A program made the position numbers and the translations under genes. The notes under the pieces were generated by a model, which was not told where the DNA came from, ran no database searches, and saw only the letters and a list, made by a program, of their open reading frames with translations. DNA of 11,222 bases from Bacteroidota bacterium (GTDB lineage Bacteria > Bacteroidota > Bacteroidia > Flavobacteriales > Flavobacteriaceae). Where the stretch lies: assembly GCA_024278565.1 (NCBI GenBank), contig JAJRSY010000177.1, forward strand, positions 1 through 11,222, given 5' to 3'. Each line of letters starts with the position of its first letter. Within the stretch, counting starts at the first letter, position 1. Shown here piece by piece: positions 1 to 6,924 of the stretch.

Positions 1-1
1 A

Positions 2-100
2 CAATGGACCAAAGAAAAAAACAAACAAAAGAAAAAGATCAAATGGGGGTTTACAAAACGAGATGCTTATAAAAAACTATCTCATCATTTTGTTCCATAA
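2..100 (+). CDS. Possible C-terminal end of a convergent gene (partial, possibly transposase-like)
   Basis: An open frame enters from the left edge and ends at a TAA at 98-100, giving 32 residues. It is lysine-rich and then reads IKWGFTKRDAYKKLSHHFVP before the stop. The W-x-F-T-x(3)-A-x(2)-K-L pattern loosely recalls the C-terminal ends of some IS630-like transposases, but that is from memory and weak. Thirty-two codons without a stop is not strong evidence for coding, even in AT-rich DNA. The frame would be convergent with the minus-strand operon and is followed 14 bp later by a hairpin, which fits a gene end. It could equally be a chance open frame. Confidence 0.33.
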   Translation, partial: QWTKEKNKQKKKIKWGFTKRDAYKKLSHHFVP

Positions 101-320
101 TTAAATTGACGTGATACTAGTCTGTAACTTTGGTTACCTAGTACTGTGAACACTTTATAAACCATTATACTTATGGAAAGGGAAGACTTATAAACCTAGT
201 TCAAAATAATTGGATAGGAGTGAAAATGTGAAGTTCTAAACAAGCATCCCCTCTCAGTAAGTATTGGTCAATTCGCTTTTTTAACGCTTGATTGCCAAAT
301 TGTTTATGACGAGTAGATTG
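101..320. other. Intergenic region downstream of the operon
   Basis: No gene with a start codon is visible on either strand, and no clear GC-rich stem followed by a T-run ends the minus-strand operon. The only obvious structure is the hairpin at 115-143. On the minus strand, the frame after the nuclease stop codon stays open for 39 more codons to a TGA at 201-203, without an ATG. Confidence 0.5.
115..143. repeat. Inverted repeat / hairpin between convergent ends
   Basis: TACTAG (115-120) pairs with CTAGTA (138-143), and GTAAC (124-128) pairs with GTTAC (133-137), around a TTTG loop with a TCT bulge on one side. This is an 11-bp stem with one bulge. It lies between the possible plus-strand gene end at 100 and the end of the minus-strand operon at 321, so it could act as a bidirectional terminator or mark a mobile-element edge. 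It has no flanking T-run, so a classical intrinsic terminator is doubtful. Confidence 0.45.
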
Positions 321-1172
321 TTAAGAAGGATGAATATCGCATAATTTTTGTGCTTCTGACAAAACTTTTTCAATTTTAGTTGTTGAAAAATGCAATTGCT
401 TTAGTACATCTGTTGCAAATAAAAGCTCTTGGGTTAGAATAATGTCTTTTTTTATAAGGAGTTCTTTTTCCCTTTTTGTAAGGGAGGTCAATGTGGTAAT
501 AGGGTAGAGTCTGTATTGATCTATATTTTTGCTGATACCGTTATCTTCAGGGTAGTTCCAACTTAGGAGTACCAACCCGGCACATTTTCCGTAATTGAGA
601 GCATCTTCTGTAAATCTAGTATTGGTTACTACCCATCCTTGTTTTAAATATGTTGTTTTGTTAGGGCTGGCATTCCACATTTTCTGAACATCCAAAAACC
701 TAGAATTTATATATAAGGGAATTTTCACATTACTTACAGTTTTTCCGTTTGAATGAAATTTACATTCTATGGTAAAAGTATTTCCATCTTTTTCCGCCAA
801 AACATCGATTTCATGAGTCACACATTCACCTTTCAATACTCGGCCAACCTGTGTTTTATACCCTTTGTTTTTTAAGATTGCGCCAACTAACCGTTCAAAG
901 GGATAGCCTGTTGGGCCTAAATCATAAATGGCTTCTTTTAAACTGTATTTTGAAGCACAGATACTATTAGATTTTTTTAATAAACGAAACGCTTTTTTAT
1001 AAATTTCTTTTGAACTGATCCCGTCATAAAGTTGTGGGCCCAACGTTTTGATAATCGAATTGGTTATATCATTCGAGGCACCACTTCTTTGGAGTGATTT
1101 TTTTAATTTCTCAAAGGAGAATTGTTCCAATTCACCAGAATATTTTTTAATATAAATAGGTGCCTCATTCAT
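321..1172 (-). CDS. ATP-cone domain protein with a PD-(D/E)XK (Mrr-like) nuclease domain
   Basis: This 283-residue protein joins two domains. Residues about 6-88 look like an ATP-cone, the small nucleotide-binding fold known as a regulatory module in ribonucleotide reductases and NrdR. Residues about 90-205 look like a PD-(D/E)XK nuclease of the Mrr/restriction-endonuclease superfamily: E93 in PFERLV, D123 in HEIDVL, and E136-x-K138 in IECKF. After these comes a GWVVTNTRFTEDAL stretch typical of the Mrr core. The C-terminal 50 residues are helical and charged. The set of acidic residues plus Lys suggests an active metal-dependent nuclease gated by nucleotide binding, but the substrate is unknown. 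No methyltransferase lies nearby, so a classical restriction system is unlikely here. It is the last gene of the operon, 10 bp after the OMPLA-like gene. Confidence 0.88.
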   Translation of the reverse strand: MNEAPIYIKKYSGELEQFSFEKLKKSLQRSGASNDITNSIIKTLGPQLYDGISSKEIYKKAFRLLKKSNSICASKYSLKEAIYDLGPTGYPFERLVGAILKNKGYKTQVGRVLKGECVTHEIDVLAEKDGNTFTIECKFHSNGKTVSNVKIPLYINSRFLDVQKMWNASPNKTTYLKQGWVVTNTRFTEDALNYGKCAGLVLLSWNYPEDNGISKNIDQYRLYPITTLTSLTKREKELLIKKDIILTQELLFATDVLKQLHFSTTKIEKVLSEAQKLCDIHPS

Positions 1173-1182
1173 TTTTTTAGAT

Positions 1183-2109
1183 TTAGAATCTTAATATCTC
1201 GGTCATAATTCCGAACCGGATCATATCAACTTGATGGTTAAAATAGATGTTATAATAATCCATTCCGTGATAAAATTGAACAAATAAGCCAATGTCTTCT
1301 AGAAATTTTGGATGATAATACAATGTTAGGCTTGCGTTTAACCGATCAAAATCAAAGGTGTTTAAATTATTGTAATTATCGAGCATTAAAGTTGTTTCCA
1401 CCTTTAAAGAAAAGTTTGGGCTTTCATCTTTACCAGAATTGATAAACGGTAATTTAAATGCCGTAAAGGCATTATGCCATCGAAGTCCGCTATATTGACC
1501 ATGTAGTTCTTCCAACATCCAACTTCTAGGATGGATTTCAATTGAACTTTTAAAAAACTTGATTGCGTTTAAAGTACTGCTATGTGACGTTTTTATAATG
1601 CCTATTTCAAAAAAATTTGTCGCAAAATTTCCTGATTGTAAATTAATAAGTCCGTTTTCATCATAGAAATTACCATCTTGGCCATTAGAATGATGAGCGA
1701 CTCTTCCGAAAAGTGTATTGTGGGTTTTTGATTGTTTATTGCCCATCAAATAATAAAATGAGACTTGAGGTATATAGCTTGGCGTTCGTACAGGAAAAGA
1801 CTCTTCGTTATACATTCTAATAATCACTTGGGCAGTAAGTGTAGCCATTAATCTTGAATCTTTTCTTTGCCTTATAATAAAGCTCGGACTGATATTGGCT
1901 TCAAACATAAGTGGTGCGATATTTCCAATATCTGTTGGAAAAGTAACGTAACTATCTGTTTGGTTGATTAATGCTATTTTTGATATATCAAGTTGTGGAA
2001 AGCTGTTGTTGTTTTCTTGAGAATAACCATAAGCAAAAAGGAAGTATATCAAAAAAGAAGTATGAAAATACTTGTAAGTGCTTTTTTTGAAATTGTTTTT
2101 TTGCTTCAT
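1183..2109 (-). CDS. Outer-membrane phospholipase A (OMPLA/PldA)-like beta-barrel
   Basis: The protein has 308 residues and a Sec signal peptide (hydrophobic segment about 18-29, then SQE). The AHHSNGQDG motif near residues 138-146 matches the OMPLA active-site block H-x-S-N-G, placing the catalytic His at 139 and Ser at 141. N165 in the next predicted strand (ATNFFEIG) is a good candidate for the triad Asn. The last two strands (LFVQFYHGMDYYNIYFN then MIRFGIM) resemble the C-terminal hairpin of E. coli PldA, and the protein ends in Phe as outer-membrane barrels often do. The expected role is calcium-dependent hydrolysis of phospholipids in the outer leaflet. I chose the ATG at 2109, which overlaps the previous stop as TGATG; a GTG one codon upstream is possible. 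A non-enzymatic barrel is the main alternative. Confidence 0.78.
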   Translation of the reverse strand: MKQKNNFKKSTYKYFHTSFLIYFLFAYGYSQENNNSFPQLDISKIALINQTDSYVTFPTDIGNIAPLMFEANISPSFIIRQRKDSRLMATLTAQVIIRMYNEESFPVRTPSYIPQVSFYYLMGNKQSKTHNTLFGRVAHHSNGQDGNFYDENGLINLQSGNFATNFFEIGIIKTSHSSTLNAIKFFKSSIEIHPRSWMLEELHGQYSGLRWHNAFTAFKLPFINSGKDESPNFSLKVETTLMLDNYNNLNTFDFDRLNASLTLYYHPKFLEDIGLFVQFYHGMDYYNIYFNHQVDMIRFGIMTEILRF

Positions 2110-2561
2110 CACATATAAATTACCTTTATAACTTTTATGGTATTAGAATTCATCTCAAAACTTGCTTTAGAAAACTTAGGGCGGTTGCTTATTCCTATAG
2201 ATTCATAATTTGAAAAACCAATACCTTCTTTTGGAAGAATGAATTTTTTATCGATTTTGCCATTTTCATTTTCATCGTGTAGAATGTTTATCGCATACCT
2301 GCCTTTAGGTAAATCGTTAAAGGTTATAGTTGCGGTATTATTCGAAATAGCTGCTATATCTTTTTTATAATACTTTTTATATTTTTCATCAGGTATAGAA
2401 CCTTCTTTATTGTATATAGCAAATTGAACTACACCCTTTGAATTTCGTAGGTCTTTTACGGTTACCGTCAAAGAATGGGTTTTTTCATTGTTTTGAAGAT
2501 TAAAAGACATAAAAAGTATTCCGATAATCAGTATGGATATTTTTTTAAGCATGTATTTCAT
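2109..2561 (-). CDS. DUF2141 family exported protein
   Basis: This 150-residue protein has an N-terminal hydrophobic signal segment (about residues 8-21). The remainder is a beta-rich domain matching DUF2141: LTVTVKDLRNSKGVVQFAIY near 31-50, the core FNDLPKGRYAINILHDENENG near 81-101, then KID and a Gly-rich loop GIGFSNYE. The family is widespread in Bacteroidota and its function is unknown; the Asp/Asn-rich HDENENGKID loop looks like a possible calcium site, which is my inference. Translation is probably coupled, because the ATG overlaps the upstream stop as ATGA (2558-2561). A second ATG three codons in (2552) would give an equally good signal peptide. Its direct coupling to the OMPLA-like gene suggests a shared envelope role. 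Confidence 0.9.
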   Translation of the reverse strand: MKYMLKKISILIIGILFMSFNLQNNEKTHSLTVTVKDLRNSKGVVQFAIYNKEGSIPDEKYKKYYKKDIAAISNNTATITFNDLPKGRYAINILHDENENGKIDKKFILPKEGIGFSNYESIGISNRPKFSKASFEMNSNTIKVIKVIYM

Positions 2562-2944
2562 TTTCTAGTTATCGAATAGGTAAGGCGAATGAAAATAAGA
2601 GAGATGGTGGCTCTGAAAAACAAGGCTCCTAAAGTTTTTGTTTCATAAAGCCCTCCTGAATTGATATGTGAAAAAAGTCCGATCCCCGCCAAAACCAAAA
2701 TTATAAGAGCACCTATCAACGGCTTAATAGTCCATTTTTTTAGCCTGACAAGCCCATACACGGCAAATAAATAGAGGAAGCCGCAAACAAAATTGGCCCA
2801 GATTACCAGTAGTACGTAGTTGCCTTGTTTTTCTCTAATGCCAAACCAGTCAAATAGTACAGTACTACTTAAAAATAGGGTCAATAACCCAAATGTCGTT
2901 AAAATAAGCGCAACACCATATTTGAACAGTTTACTTTTTTTCAT
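2558..2944 (-). CDS. Small four-helix integral membrane protein, function unknown
   Basis: With the ATG at 2944 this is a 128-residue protein starting MKKSKLFKYG. Four hydrophobic stretches are visible, at about residues 9-30, 43-66, 75-93 and 105-122, with a positive KK/RLKK pattern between helices 2 and 3. A 13-codon longer start at 2983 exists, but it would overlap the LOG gene by 25 bp and put an unlikely polar stretch before the first helix. The chosen start leaves a 14-bp spacer with an AAGG about 9 bases upstream. I do not recognise the family. It overlaps the next gene by ATGA, so the two are translationally linked. Confidence 0.75.
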   Translation of the reverse strand: MKKSKLFKYGVALILTTFGLLTLFLSSTVLFDWFGIREKQGNYVLLVIWANFVCGFLYLFAVYGLVRLKKWTIKPLIGALIILVLAGIGLFSHINSGGLYETKTLGALFFRATISLIFIRLTYSITRK

Positions 2945-2958
2945 CGTTTTAAACCTTG

Positions 2959-3699
2959 TTATCTGTTTTCGGCAAACCACCATTTTGGCCTGTACCGTTT
3001 TTCTATCAACCCGAACTTTTTAATGGCATGTGTTTCGATATGTGTTATCAAATCGTTTACCGAATCGGTTACAAACAGTAAATTCATGTCTTCTGGGCTA
3101 ATGCTTTCATTTTCTGCCATTATTTGAATATGCTGACATAATTCTTTGTGGTATTCAGAATCAAAAATCACTACGGGAAAATTTTGAATAATTTTGGTCT
3201 GAATGAGCGTAAGTGCCTCGAATAACTCATCTAAAGTTCCAATGCCACCCGGCATTACCACAAAAGCATACGAATATTTTATAAGAATGACCTTGCGCAA
3301 AAAAAAGTAGGGAATATCGATCCATTTATGAAGGTAGGGGTTTGGTTTTTGTTCAAAAGGGAGAATAATATTACAGCCCACCGAATATCCACCAGCCTCA
3401 TAAGCACCTTTGTTTGCAGCTTCCATGATTCCTGGCCCGCCTCCTGTCATAATGGTCAAACCAAGTTTAGATAGTGCTTCGCCAATTCTCACCGCATTTT
3501 TATAATGCTCGGTTTCTTTGGTAAAACGAGCAGATCCAAAAATGGTAACACAAGGACCCACAAAATGCATCTTACGAAATGCCTTGATGAAATTATACTG
3601 TACCTTAAATGAAAATAGCAACTCTTTAAACCTAGATAAAGGTCCCCGTACAAATAATGATTCGTCTTTAGACAGTCTACTTTTGTGTTCTAGATTCAT
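2959..3699 (-). CDS. LOG-family (TIGR00730) Rossmann-fold protein, putative nucleotide 5'-monophosphate phosphoribohydrolase
   Basis: The 246-residue protein carries the two LOG hallmarks: GGGPGIMEAANKGA at residues 86-99 and PGGIGTLDE at 150-158. The upstream FFLRK supplies the conserved Arg (135) and Lys (136) that, with E158, form the active site in characterised members. Those enzymes cleave the N-glycosidic bond of nucleoside 5'-monophosphates, releasing base and ribose 5-phosphate; in plants and some bacteria they activate cytokinins. Older annotations call them lysine decarboxylases, which is wrong. It is cytoplasmic and has no signal peptide. It lies 21 bp after the second permease gene and 14 bp before the membrane-protein gene. 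Cytokinin production is not implied here; nucleotide salvage or stress housekeeping is as likely. Confidence 0.93.
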   Translation of the reverse strand: MNLEHKSRLSKDESLFVRGPLSRFKELLFSFKVQYNFIKAFRKMHFVGPCVTIFGSARFTKETEHYKNAVRIGEALSKLGLTIMTGGGPGIMEAANKGAYEAGGYSVGCNIILPFEQKPNPYLHKWIDIPYFFLRKVILIKYSYAFVVMPGGIGTLDELFEALTLIQTKIIQNFPVVIFDSEYHKELCQHIQIMAENESISPEDMNLLFVTDSVNDLITHIETHAIKKFGLIEKRYRPKWWFAENR

Positions 3700-3720
3700 T
3701 TTTCGGGTCTTTATTAGTTG

Positions 3721-4842
3721 TCAATTCGCCTTTTTATAGCTCCAGACCGCCAAACCGTTCATTATTAGTGCATACAATAAGGTCTTTGAAAACTGCGGAA
3801 GAATATCTATAAACGACGAGCCTTTGAGCATGACCATACGCATTACTTCCACAAAATATTTTATGGGATTGAACTCGGTCAATATTTGGGCCCATTCGGG
3901 CATACTCTCGATAGGCGTAAAGAGTCCGCTCATCAAAATAAAGATTACAACAAAAAACCAGGCAATGAACATGGCTTGCTGTTGTGTATCGGTATAGTTT
4001 GAAATGAAAAGGCCAATACCAAGAATTACAAGAATATAGACGGCGGTATATAGGTACATTACCCCTAAGTTACCCACCATGGGTACATCAAAAATGAGTT
4101 TGGCAATAATCAATCCGGTGGTCAAAAGTCCCATTCCTATTACCCAGAACGGGAATAATTTACCAATTATAAACTGACTCTTTTTAATGGGTGTTACGTT
4201 GATCTGCTCTAAGGTTCCGATCTCTTTTTCACGTACAATGTTCATTCCCGATAAAAAAAGTGTGATCATGGTTACCAGTAACACCAAAATACCGGGCACC
4301 ATAAAGGTCTTATAGTTTAAGGTTTTGTTATACCAAAAAGAAGGTATGGTCACAATGTTTTTGGGCATGCCCATTTGGTTGGAGGGCTGCATAGGTCCTA
4401 CCTGTATTTTTTTATTGTAAGCTTGTACGATTTGATTGATATACACGTTCTCGACACCTGCCGCCGCACCATCGATCGCATTGATCGTAACCGCTATTTC
4501 AGTATGTTTTTCTTTTAACAGATTGCGTTCAAAAAAACGGGGAATTTCCAACACCACATCAACTTCGCCCTTTAACATGGCCGAACTTGCCAATGTCTCT
4601 GAGGGAAAATCCGTAATCACATTAAAATAATTCGAGGCGTTGAACTTTTCGATCAAAGCTCTAGAGGCTGATGTATGATCTTTATCTATGTACGAGAACT
4701 TGATGTTCTTTACCTCAAAGGTCGCAGCATTCGATAAGATGATGAGTTGCAATAAAGGCAAAACAAATATAATGGGGAGCATGCCCTTATTTCTAAAGAT
4801 CTGCTTGAATTCCTTTTGTACAATGTAACCTATTGTCTTCAT
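3721..4842 (-). CDS. ABC-2 type permease, YbhR-like
   Basis: This 373-residue membrane subunit has the standard ABC-2 layout: a cytoplasmic amphipathic start (VQKEFKQIFRNKG), a first helix at about 22-40, a periplasmic domain of roughly 135 residues, then five helices at about 180-200, 230-250, 262-282, 290-310 and 352-368. The coupling segment REKEIGTLEQINVTP (204-218), which contacts the ATPase, is intact, as is the helical re-entrant region around MSGLFTPIESMPEW. It should pair with the permease encoded just upstream and the two ATPases to form an exporter. In E. coli the YbhFSR transporter has been linked to drug tolerance and cation export. The substrate here is unknown. It is separated from the preceding permease by 81 bp holding a REP-like repeat. 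Confidence 0.95.
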   Translation of the reverse strand: MKTIGYIVQKEFKQIFRNKGMLPIIFVLPLLQLIILSNAATFEVKNIKFSYIDKDHTSASRALIEKFNASNYFNVITDFPSETLASSAMLKGEVDVVLEIPRFFERNLLKEKHTEIAVTINAIDGAAAGVENVYINQIVQAYNKKIQVGPMQPSNQMGMPKNIVTIPSFWYNKTLNYKTFMVPGILVLLVTMITLFLSGMNIVREKEIGTLEQINVTPIKKSQFIIGKLFPFWVIGMGLLTTGLIIAKLIFDVPMVGNLGVMYLYTAVYILVILGIGLFISNYTDTQQQAMFIAWFFVVIFILMSGLFTPIESMPEWAQILTEFNPIKYFVEVMRMVMLKGSSFIDILPQFSKTLLYALIMNGLAVWSYKKAN

Positions 4843-4853
4843 GATGCCTTTAT

Positions 4854-4925
4854 CTTTTTCGCCCCGAATTCCCTCCCCTTCGGGGAGGGTTAGCCTGCCT
4901 GCCGGACAGGCAGGGGGTGGGGCTT
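4854..4925. repeat. REP-like palindromic element, copy 1
   Basis: Two stem-loops fill most of the spacer between the permease genes. CCCTCCCC (4871-4878) pairs with GGGGAGGG (4882-4889) around TTC, and CCTGCCTG (4894-4901) pairs with CAGGCAGG (4907-4914) around CCGGA. On the minus strand the element begins AAGCCCCACCCC, overlapping the upstream stop codon, and ends GGGGCGAAAAAG 11 bp before the next ATG. These ends match those of the element at 6038-6136. Its GC content is far above the surrounding sequence. Confidence 0.82.
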
Positions 4926-6030
4926 ACTCCAATCTGATTTTATATTTTTTGATGCTCACACCAATAAAGAACAGGGTCATCGCCAATAAAATCAATGTTT
5001 CTTTCCATAAATAGGCGAGCCCTACACCTTTTAGCATAATCCCTTTTAAAATAATGATAAACCATTTTGCAGGTATTATGTTACTGATAAGCTGCAGGGG
5101 CAAGGGCATACTTGTAATGGGAAAAATGAATCCGGACAATAAAATTACGGGCAGCATAAGTCCCATTAAAGAAACCATCATTGCCGTTTGCTGGGTTTTT
5201 GAAATGGTCGAGATCAAAATTCCTAAAGACAGTGCGTTGACAATAAATAAAACGCTCTCTGCGCCCAATAGAAACAAACTACCCTGAATAGGCATTTTAA
5301 ATATGAAAATACTCAGCAGTACAATGACTATAGCATTGATTACCGATAAGAAAATATAAGGTATTACCTTGCCTACGATTACTTGAAAGGGTTTTAAGGG
5401 TGATACCAATAAAATTTCCATAGTGCCCAATTCCTTTTCCCTGGTGATTGAAATGGAAGTCATCATTGCAGAGACCAGCATTAAAATTATGGTCATTACG
5501 CCCGGCACGAACATAAATACACTTTTCAGTTCAGGATTGTAGTTCATTCTGGTTTGTGGAACGATCTGATACGCTATCTGTACATCTTTATTGAGCTCTT
5601 GCTGGTATTTTTTTAAAATTGAACTGGTGAAATTACTGATGGTATTTGCGGTATTCGGGTCTGTAGCATCGGTTATTATTTGTACGGTTGCATGATTCTC
5701 TTTGATGAATTTTTTACTAAAATCTTTTTCAAAAACCAGGACAGCTTTTACTTTTCCTTTTTTAAATACGGATTCAATATCAACCTCTCGTTCAATAATT
5801 TCTTTTAAGCTGAAATACTTTGAGGCCGAAATTTTATTGATGATTTCTTGAGTGGTCGCATCTTTTGAATGGTCCAAAACGGCAATATCAACATTATTGA
5901 TCTCATTGGTTATAGCAAAACCAAAAAGCATGATCTGTGCTATGGGCATTCCAAAAAGGATGAACAGTGACCGCCGATCTCTAAAGATGTGGTAAAATTC
6001 TTTTTTTACAAAGCCTATAAATCGTTTCAT
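4924..6030 (-). CDS. ABC-2 type permease, YbhS-like
   Basis: A 368-residue ABC-2 permease, homologous in layout to its downstream neighbour. It starts with a cytoplasmic stretch (VKKEFYHIFRDRRS), has a first helix at about 22-41 and a periplasmic domain to about residue 170. Five helices follow, at roughly 173-195, 222-244, 255-276, 282-304 and 343-360. The ATPase-contacting motif REKELGTMEILLVSP is at 197-211. The start ATG is 9 bp after the ATPase stop codon, with AAGAGG just upstream (GTTAAAGAGGTCTT) serving as a plausible ribosome-binding site that comes from the end of the repeat at 6038-6136. The stop codon itself abuts the other repeat. With two different permeases and two different ATPases, the exporter is expected to be fully heteromeric. 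Confidence 0.95.
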   Translation of the reverse strand: MKRFIGFVKKEFYHIFRDRRSLFILFGMPIAQIMLFGFAITNEINNVDIAVLDHSKDATTQEIINKISASKYFSLKEIIEREVDIESVFKKGKVKAVLVFEKDFSKKFIKENHATVQIITDATDPNTANTISNFTSSILKKYQQELNKDVQIAYQIVPQTRMNYNPELKSVFMFVPGVMTIILMLVSAMMTSISITREKELGTMEILLVSPLKPFQVIVGKVIPYIFLSVINAIVIVLLSIFIFKMPIQGSLFLLGAESVLFIVNALSLGILISTISKTQQTAMMVSLMGLMLPVILLSGFIFPITSMPLPLQLISNIIPAKWFIIILKGIMLKGVGLAYLWKETLILLAMTLFFIGVSIKKYKIRLE

Positions 6031-6037
6031 AAGACCT

Positions 6038-6136
6038 CTTTAACGCCCCAAAGGGGAGGATTTTTTTAGTTCGTATTCGTTTAGGTTACTATTTATTTCT
6101 CCCTTCCCTTTGGGAAGGGCTGGGGATGGGCTTCTT
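6038..6136. repeat. REP-like palindromic element, copy 2, lying partly in coding sequence
   Basis: The element contains a perfect 8-bp stem, CCCTTCCC (6101-6108) with GGGAAGGG (6112-6119), and a shorter one, CCCC (6046-6049) with GGGG (6053-6056). On the minus strand it starts with AAGCCCATCCCC and ends with GGGGCGTTAAAG, closely matching the outer ends of the element at 4854-4925. The interior differs: an AT-rich stretch sits between the stems. It supplies the last 30 codons and stop of the second ATPase gene and part of the leader of the permease gene. Confidence 0.75.
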
Positions 6137-6855
6137 GCCAATTTTAAGAATACATCGTTCATGGTCTCTGCTTCAAACTGTTCTTTGAGTTTTTTAGGCG
6201 TATCCAATGCCTCGATTTTACCATTTACCATAATGGATACCCTGTCGCAATATTCGGCCTCGTCCATATAATGCGTGGTTACAAAAACAGTGGTTCCGTC
6301 GTTGGCGGTTTTATAGATCATTTCCCAAAATTGCCTTCTGGTAATGGGATCCACACCACCTGTCGGCTCATCTAAAAAAATGATTTTCGGCTCATGCAAC
6401 AAAGCCACTGAAAAGGCCAGTTTTTGTTTCCAGCCCAAAGGCAAAGAGCTAACCAATTCATCAACGACTTCTTGCAGCCCTAATTCTTCGACCAATTGAC
6501 ATCTTTTCTCTTTGATCCGTTCTCGTGATAAGCCATAGATCCCTCCATAGAACGTAATGTTTTCCTTAACCGTCAAATCATCGTACAGGGCAAATTTTTG
6601 GCTCATATAGCCAATATTCTTCTTAATCTCCTCGGCTTGTGTGAATACATCAAAATTGGCAACTTCCGCTGCACCCGAAGTCGGGATCGAAATACCGATA
6701 AGCATTTTCATAGCTGTAGTTTTCCCAGCTCCATTTGCTCCTAAAAATCCAAATATCTCTCCTTGGCCCACCTCAAAAGTAATGGCATCCACAGCGGTGA
6801 AATCACCAAATTTTTTAGTTAGGTTCTTTGCTTGTATGACGTTTTCTTTTTTCAT
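6040..6855 (-). CDS. ABC transporter ATPase, equivalent to the C-terminal half of YbhF
   Basis: This 271-residue ATPase has a Walker A GANGAGKTT (39-47), Q-loop Gln 86 (GYMSQKF), a variant signature LPLGWKQKL (138-146), Walker B IIFLDEP with catalytic E163, and an H-loop His 195 in TTHYMDEAEYC. The LPLGWKQ variant in place of LSGGxxQ is characteristic of one half of YbhF-type ATPases. It should dimerise with the ATPase encoded upstream and couple to the permeases encoded downstream. The normal family end appears to be around residue 241 (VFLKLAR). The last 30 residues (SPSPALPKGKG... to SSPLGR) are encoded by the REP-like element at 6038-6136 and look like a low-complexity tail acquired by insertion, probably without function. 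Confidence 0.95.
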   Translation of the reverse strand: MKKENVIQAKNLTKKFGDFTAVDAITFEVGQGEIFGFLGANGAGKTTAMKMLIGISIPTSGAAEVANFDVFTQAEEIKKNIGYMSQKFALYDDLTVKENITFYGGIYGLSRERIKEKRCQLVEELGLQEVVDELVSSLPLGWKQKLAFSVALLHEPKIIFLDEPTGGVDPITRRQFWEMIYKTANDGTTVFVTTHYMDEAEYCDRVSIMVNGKIEALDTPKKLKEQFEAETMNDVFLKLARSPSPALPKGKGEINSNLNEYELKKSSPLGR

Positions 6856-6871
6856 TTGAGTTTGTGTTCAG

Positions 6872-6900
6872 ACTTGCTAGGTTTCAAAAACCTAGTAGGT
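6872..6900. repeat. Dispersed palindrome (CTAGGTTT type)
   Basis: ACTTGCTAGGTTT (6872-6884) pairs with AAACCTAGTAGGT (6888-6900) over 13 bp around a CAA loop. Two positions (6874/6898 and 6876/6896) are G-T wobbles, so the stem would hold in RNA. It occupies the 69-bp gap between the two ATPase genes. Palindromes of this look, with ACCTNNNAGGTTT arms, are frequent dispersed repeats in flavobacterial genomes as I recall them. It may modulate mRNA stability between the ATPase cistrons, or simply be a mobile repeat. Confidence 0.7.
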
Positions 6901-6924
6901 TTGGATTTCAAAATTTTGCAGGCC

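Noticed and set aside
267..286. Short similarity (GTCAATTCGC plus a T-run) to the 3' end of the permease gene at 3720-3737, suggesting a duplicated remnant.
   Set aside because: The match is only about 15 bases in a T-rich stretch and the flanking codons do not give a convincing permease C-terminus.
201..320. The frame after the nuclease stop codon stays open for 39 codons, as if the gene once extended or is read through.
   Set aside because: The nuclease already has the full expected domain layout, there is no start codon in the extension, and 39 open codons can occur by chance.
2945..2983. A longer start for the small membrane protein (13 extra codons).
   Set aside because: It would overlap the LOG gene by 25 bp and adds a polar segment with no counterpart in the protein's design; the ATG at 2944 fits the spacing better.
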